This document shows positions 16,665-20,426 of a stretch of 20,426 nt of DNA, in pieces. The position numbers and the translations under genes were made by a program. Source of the DNA: a virus. The notes beneath the pieces are model-generated. The model ran no database searches. It was given only the letters and a program-made list of their open reading frames with translations, and was not told the DNA's origin. Every line of letters starts with the position of its first letter. The first letter of the stretch is position 1. Where the stretch lies: positions 1 through 20,426 of the IMG/VR virus record IMGVR_UViG_3300030090_005340; one strand, given 5' to 3'.

Positions 16665-19154
16665 TTAGTCTGGTGATTCAAGAAAGTTCAAGAAATCCCC
16701 AATAACAATCTCTTCAAATGGGACTCCTGTTCCTCTTTCTACAGTTCGTGATTCTTGGTTTACCGTGCCTCTTGTTGACTTATCAGTATTTAGTGCGGTT
16801 GCAAGTAAGGCTTGACCACCAGCGTCAGATTTGATGAGAAATCTATTACCAAAACGATCAGACTCATTTGAAAAACTACCACTAATCATTTGAATTGTAA
16901 TTGTTTGTGGCTTTAGTGTTTTAGCATCAAGAACCTCTGATGTAGAAATTGAAGTTTGATAACTACCTCTAGGGTCATCTTTGATGATATCCTCTGGTGT
17001 TTCGTCAGTGGTCACGGTGACTAACTCTTTTTTACCACTTCTCAAGGTCACTTCTTTTACATCAACAGTGGTTGACTCAGCGGCGTAAGATGCAACTGAA
17101 GCAAATGAGTATCTTGTTAAAGCCGCCGACTCAGACACACCAGATGAACCACTTTTAGATACGGTGGTTTCAGAAACAATTTCATCCACCGGCTCGGCAT
17201 CAGCACCAACATCAAGTTGAGTTCTTTTATCATTATATTCTTTGATAACTTGTGCGACTGTTTTTTGTCTGTAGAAAGAGGAAACCTCACCGTCTACGGA
17301 TTCAACTGAGGTGATGCGACCTATCGCCTCCGGTGAGTTTGGAACTTTTTGTCTAACAATATCATCGACCGCAAAGCCCGGAGTGATACCAGCATTTGCG
17401 TCAAGGGCTAACGTGATTGTTCTCCTAATAATTTCAGGGCTACCTTCACTTCGTTTGATAAGATTCTTGTTGAAAGATGTTGTGTTTTGCTCTTGAACCG
17501 CAGTCGAAGACGCAGCGGGAAGAGAATTTGTCAATAATGTTTTTGGATGACTAGCGATTATGTAAAAAGGAGAATTGGAATTGTCTGTTGAAGCATAGGT
17601 GACTTGTGGGTTTTCGGCTTGTTGATATCCCTGTTTCACCGACCCATCAATGGGGTAGTCTGGATTGAAGCCGTTCATAGTAATACCTCCGATGGGACCA
17701 AGAACGAACGTATTATTATTGAATGGGTCATGCACAACAGGATTTCCCAAACCATCTATTTGGCTGATCGTAGCAGCAGTGATGCCGTTGAAACCTTCGG
17801 GGTAATAGTCAAAAAAGTCATTGATGGGTGATCCAAATGTTTGACCTCTAAAATCAGCGGTCGCTGCAAAGGTGTATGGTAAAAAGTTGCCAATAACAGG
17901 GTCAACAAAACTTGAATCTTGATAATTTTTGTGAGTAAATTTTACACCTCTAAAATCATTTTTATTGAGGAAGTCTGCAAGCATGACAGAGCCAGCAGGG
18001 TGAAAAATTTTACGAACGATTGCGGCGTAGTCTTTGATTTGTTTTTCAGCACGGATGATATATGAAAAGTTTTGAAACTTGAAATTGTCTTGAACAAACG
18101 AATCTGAGGAGAGCAAAGACCTTTGTGATGAAAAAAAGTTTTTATTCGTAACTGCTGCAATATTACCATCAATTGTAAAAACAGCACCGGAACCAGATGC
18201 AGTGCTTACTTCAATTCTATACGATTCGCCGGGGAAAAAGATTTTGTTTTGCACACCGAAGGACGTAATCGACTCAATTGCACCAAGACTATTAATAACC
18301 TGAACTTCCGCACTAAGAACTAATTTGTTCTTAGAGTCGTAGACAAGGATATCATCTCCCACTGCATAATTAGTGCCAGCCGTGGTTACATTGAGGTTAC
18401 TAACAATCGGGAAGGTTCTTTCGATTGACAGTCTTGTTCTGTTTGCTCTGTAAAGTTCAACATAATTGTTTGGTTTGAAAGTGCCTCGCACATCTTTCAA
18501 AAATAGTTTTGCGTATTCAACACCCTCGTCTAAATGAAATGTAATATCATCAATCAAAGCGGTTGCAACAACCTCGCTTGTAAAATCATCGAGACTTCTT
18601 TGTTGAATTTGAGAGCCTTTGTATAATGAAATATCCTCTTGACCGTTATAGTGAGAGGCATACAAGATTACACTAGGAGAGTAATCTGAATCAGAAATTT
18701 TGAATAGTTTGTCTTTAGGCGTATCAATCTCTGCACTGATACCAAACAAAATTCTAAAAAGGTAATCAATTGATCGTGAGTTACCCTTTTCTCCATAGTA
18801 GTCGCTTGAGTTTCTAACGATGAGTTCTTCAATAGCACCAGAGTCAAATTGTTCTGGAAACTCATTTAGATAAGCACTTCTAAAAAACTTTATAAAGTCA
18901 TCTAGGGTTCTGTCAACGTCAGTGTAAGATCCCATACGGACTGCTTCCGCTCTAGGATTTCCATGAATCTCAAGATACTCAAAAAAAGCGTTTAGAAAGG
19001 CAATAAACTTTTGGTGGTCACTTTGAACAAATTCTGGAGCAAGCGTTGATAAAAGTGTTGAAAATCTTTCATCAACAGAAATTGGTCCAAGATCCTCTAA
19101 CGGATCTGGAGTAAAAATTTGTAAAGGTAGAAGTATTGAACCACCAACAGGCAT
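16665..19154 (-). CDS. Baseplate-associated virion structural protein in the gene 7 position
   Basis: An 829-residue protein between gp6 and gp8, where T4 has gp7 (1032 aa). The N-terminal region is a conserved family of marine T4-like phages: APEFVQSDHQKFIAFLNAFF (39-58) with FEYLE, then DVDRTLDDFIKFFRSAYLNE (79-98), and SDYYGEKGNSRSIDYLFRIL (117-136). This last segment is the usual Y-x-x-K-G-x-x-x-S-x-x-x-LFRILF signature. Later come AGTNYAVGDDILVYDS (about 255-270), repeated-module-like beta sequence, and IVRKIFHPAGSVMLADF (about 388-404). The C-terminal half is lower in complexity and Ser/Thr rich. I cannot show homology to T4 gp7, so no symbol is given. Its ATG overlaps the gp6 stop as TAATG, with GGAGG 6 nt upstream inside the last gp6 codons. 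A structural role in the wedge is likely from context. Confidence 0.8.
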   Translation of the reverse strand: MPVGGSILLPLQIFTPDPLEDLGPISVDERFSTLLSTLAPEFVQSDHQKFIAFLNAFFEYLEIHGNPRAEAVRMGSYTDVDRTLDDFIKFFRSAYLNEFPEQFDSGAIEELIVRNSSDYYGEKGNSRSIDYLFRILFGISAEIDTPKDKLFKISDSDYSPSVILYASHYNGQEDISLYKGSQIQQRSLDDFTSEVVATALIDDITFHLDEGVEYAKLFLKDVRGTFKPNNYVELYRANRTRLSIERTFPIVSNLNVTTAGTNYAVGDDILVYDSKNKLVLSAEVQVINSLGAIESITSFGVQNKIFFPGESYRIEVSTASGSGAVFTIDGNIAAVTNKNFFSSQRSLLSSDSFVQDNFKFQNFSYIIRAEKQIKDYAAIVRKIFHPAGSVMLADFLNKNDFRGVKFTHKNYQDSSFVDPVIGNFLPYTFAATADFRGQTFGSPINDFFDYYPEGFNGITAATISQIDGLGNPVVHDPFNNNTFVLGPIGGITMNGFNPDYPIDGSVKQGYQQAENPQVTYASTDNSNSPFYIIASHPKTLLTNSLPAASSTAVQEQNTTSFNKNLIKRSEGSPEIIRRTITLALDANAGITPGFAVDDIVRQKVPNSPEAIGRITSVESVDGEVSSFYRQKTVAQVIKEYNDKRTQLDVGADAEPVDEIVSETTVSKSGSSGVSESAALTRYSFASVASYAAESTTVDVKEVTLRSGKKELVTVTTDETPEDIIKDDPRGSYQTSISTSEVLDAKTLKPQTITIQMISGSFSNESDRFGNRFLIKSDAGGQALLATALNTDKSTRGTVNQESRTVERGTGVPFEEIVIGDFLNFLESPD

Positions 19155-20426
19155 TAGTAACCTCCGCCACTAGATGAAGATCCACCACCGCTAGATGAAG
19201 ATCCACCAGATGAGTAACCACCTCCACCACCTCCAGTTGATGTTCCGCTGGACGATGTGGTGGTTGATGAACTTGTATCAGTCGCGGATGCCGACACAGA
19301 CAGACTACTTGTGCCAATGTAACTCTCACCAGAGGCATTTGTTCGTTGATCTGGTCTATTATCAGCAACTAATGTAACAGTAGCCCTACTTTGATCAGTC
19401 TTGTCTTGAACCAAAATAAATGTCTCTGATGAAATCAATCTACCACCACCAATCTCAGCAAAAAAGTTGATGGGGATCGTTGCATTTGTGGTGGAAAGAG
19501 AGAATGAGTTGATGGACAAAACACCAGTCCTATAATTTACGCTACCAAAGTCAACATCATCTAAGTAGATTTTTGATCCGTTGACGAGTTGGAAAAGTCT
19601 AAGTTTACCATTACCATCATCATCCATATAAACGCTTTTGATAATACCGTCAGCGTCAGAGAATCTAAACTCTGATGATGAGATCACCGGAACATATCCA
19701 TCGTGCGGGTGTAAAATCGGATTTTTGAATTGAATCTCATAATTAGTGGAGGTGTTTAGGATTGGAAAAAATCTAAACTCTAATGATGGCTTCACCTCAA
19801 TCGTTTCTAGACCTGTGACGCTCTCTAAAAGTTTCTTTTCAAGTTTTGCAAATGATACGGATGAATTAAAACCATAGGTGTTATCGTCAATAAAAGTTGA
19901 TACGACATCTTTGATTGTCGTTTCCAAAAACGACTCGCTCAGTTTTGTAATTGATGGATTATAAACTGTGTTTAGATTATATCTAACAAACAAAGATGTT
20001 GGGTCTTTGACTTCGGGTGAAATACTAACACTACATCTGGCTTTCAAGAAATCAGCAATAGAGTTTTTCACACTGGTCGGAACTAATGTGGCATCATTTG
20101 GTTTCAATACAATAAAAACTTTGCCAAACTCAGGCGGTGTCGCAAACTCTCCGCCGTATACTAAGACAGATTGAAAACCAGAAAAGTTATTGTTTACTAG
20201 AGCCTCAAAGTCAGTCGTTGTCACTGCACGATTTTGTGCCGCATAAGCCTTTGGAGCGTTGAATCGTATGCTGGAAATTTTTTCTTTTTCTGAGCCACCG
20301 GCAGCAGCACTTGTAACAATTACGTTTTCATTACCATACGAAAATGATCTGGCTGATTCTGAGTCGGTTTCTCCAGCACCATTAGCCTCAGCACCTTTTG
20401 TTTGAAGATATGTAACAGTAACAACA
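19154..20426 (-). CDS. 6: Baseplate wedge protein, gp6-like (C-terminal 423 residues, 5' end outside window)
   Basis: gp6 forms the continuous ring at the heart of the T4 baseplate. The frame is open to the right edge, so the true start lies outside; the GTG at 20224 is internal. Visible residues about 51-75 (SIRFNAPKAYAAQNRAVTTT, then DFEAL) are the hallmark of gp6 and related baseplate J proteins, followed by FGKVFIVLKP and a helix-strand region with SESFLETTIKDVVSTFID. FFPILNTSTNYEIQFKNPIL and YRTGVLSI continue the family pattern. The last 50 or so residues are odd: a Ser/Thr then Gly/Ser tail with a run of six Gly and two near-identical GGSSSSG units, probably disordered. The stop codon overlaps the next ATG. 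T4 gp6 has 660 residues, so roughly one third may be missing here. Confidence 0.9.
   Translation of the reverse strand, partial: VVTVTYLQTKGAEANGAGETDSESARSFSYGNENVIVTSAAAGGSEKEKISSIRFNAPKAYAAQNRAVTTTDFEALVNNNFSGFQSVLVYGGEFATPPEFGKVFIVLKPNDATLVPTSVKNSIADFLKARCSVSISPEVKDPTSLFVRYNLNTVYNPSITKLSESFLETTIKDVVSTFIDDNTYGFNSSVSFAKLEKKLLESVTGLETIEVKPSLEFRFFPILNTSTNYEIQFKNPILHPHDGYVPVISSSEFRFSDADGIIKSVYMDDDGNGKLRLFQLVNGSKIYLDDVDFGSVNYRTGVLSINSFSLSTTNATIPINFFAEIGGGRLISSETFILVQDKTDQSRATVTLVADNRPDQRTNASGESYIGTSSLSVSASATDTSSSTTTSSSGTSTGGGGGGYSSGGSSSSGGGSSSSGGGY
19161..19165 (-). promoter_or_regulatory. Ribosome-binding site for the gene 7 position protein, inside the gp6 tail
   Basis: GGAGG on the minus strand, 6 nt before ATG 19154, formed by the Gly-Gly codons near the end of gp6 (GGC GGA GGT TAC TAA). 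It fixes the start and ties the gp6 C-terminal Gly codons to initiation of the next gene. Confidence 0.75.
19166..19208 (-). repeat. 21-bp tandem repeat coding the gp6 Gly/Ser tail
   Basis: A 17-bp core (TAGATGAAGATCCACCA on the plus strand) occurs at 19171-19187 and again at 19192-19208, a 21-bp period. On the coding strand it specifies the heptad GGSSSSG twice. Wobble differences flank the cores. The repeat lies just before the ribosome site of the next gene. Confidence 0.85.

Noticed and set aside
20222-20224. GTG as the start of gp6
   Set aside because: The frame stays open to the window edge, and the conserved baseplate segment spans this codon (NRAVTTTDFEAL), so it is internal.
1-20426. 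tRNA genes, insertion sequences, attachment sites or auxiliary metabolic genes
   Set aside because: None seen; the minus-strand structural genes leave almost no room, and no transposase- or tRNA-like pattern was noticed.

Overview
The window is a continuous late-gene block from a T4-like contractile-tailed phage (Caudoviricetes, myovirus morphology). It most resembles the cyanophage/pelagiphage branch of marine T4-like viruses. Every gene lies on the minus strand, so the biological order runs from high to low coordinates. Family assignments rest on protein motifs recognised by eye and on gene order; no database search was possible. The host cannot be named: there is no tRNA, no auxiliary metabolic gene and no integration signal.

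Layout, in transcription order: gp6 baseplate wedge (5' end beyond the right edge, with a Gly/Ser tail); an 829-residue structural protein in the gene 7 position; a large gp8-type baseplate wedge protein (686 aa); a giant 1865-residue DUF4815-type structural/fibre protein with a tail-collar-like C-terminus; a 1492-residue collagen-like fibre protein with two Gly-X-Thr tracts and three copies of a roughly 110-residue module; an unrecognised 381-residue protein where T4 has wac (fibritin); a 93-bp gap with a possible regulatory hairpin; then the head-completion and packaging genes gp13, gp14, gp15, gp16 (small terminase) and the first 94 codons of gp17 (large terminase, with Walker A). This matches the T4 order 6-7-8-(9/10/11)-12-wac-13-14-15-16-17, with the fibre section replaced by large proteins unlike T4's.

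The genes are packed tightly. Stops and starts overlap as TAATG at three junctions, gp16 and gp17 overlap by 17 bp, and the other gaps are 2-14 bp. The only real non-coding stretch is 3241-3333, just before gp13, so it is the natural place for a regulatory break between the baseplate/fibre genes and the neck/terminase genes. It holds a 7-bp inverted repeat that would pair with the gp13 ribosome-binding site and a TATAAAA sequence in the loop.

The gene set is ordinary for this phage group. The parts most worth a second look are the gp13 leader hairpin, the modular collagen-like fibre, the collar-like C-terminus on the DUF4815 protein, the repeat-encoded Gly/Ser tail of gp6, and the unrecognised protein in the wac position.
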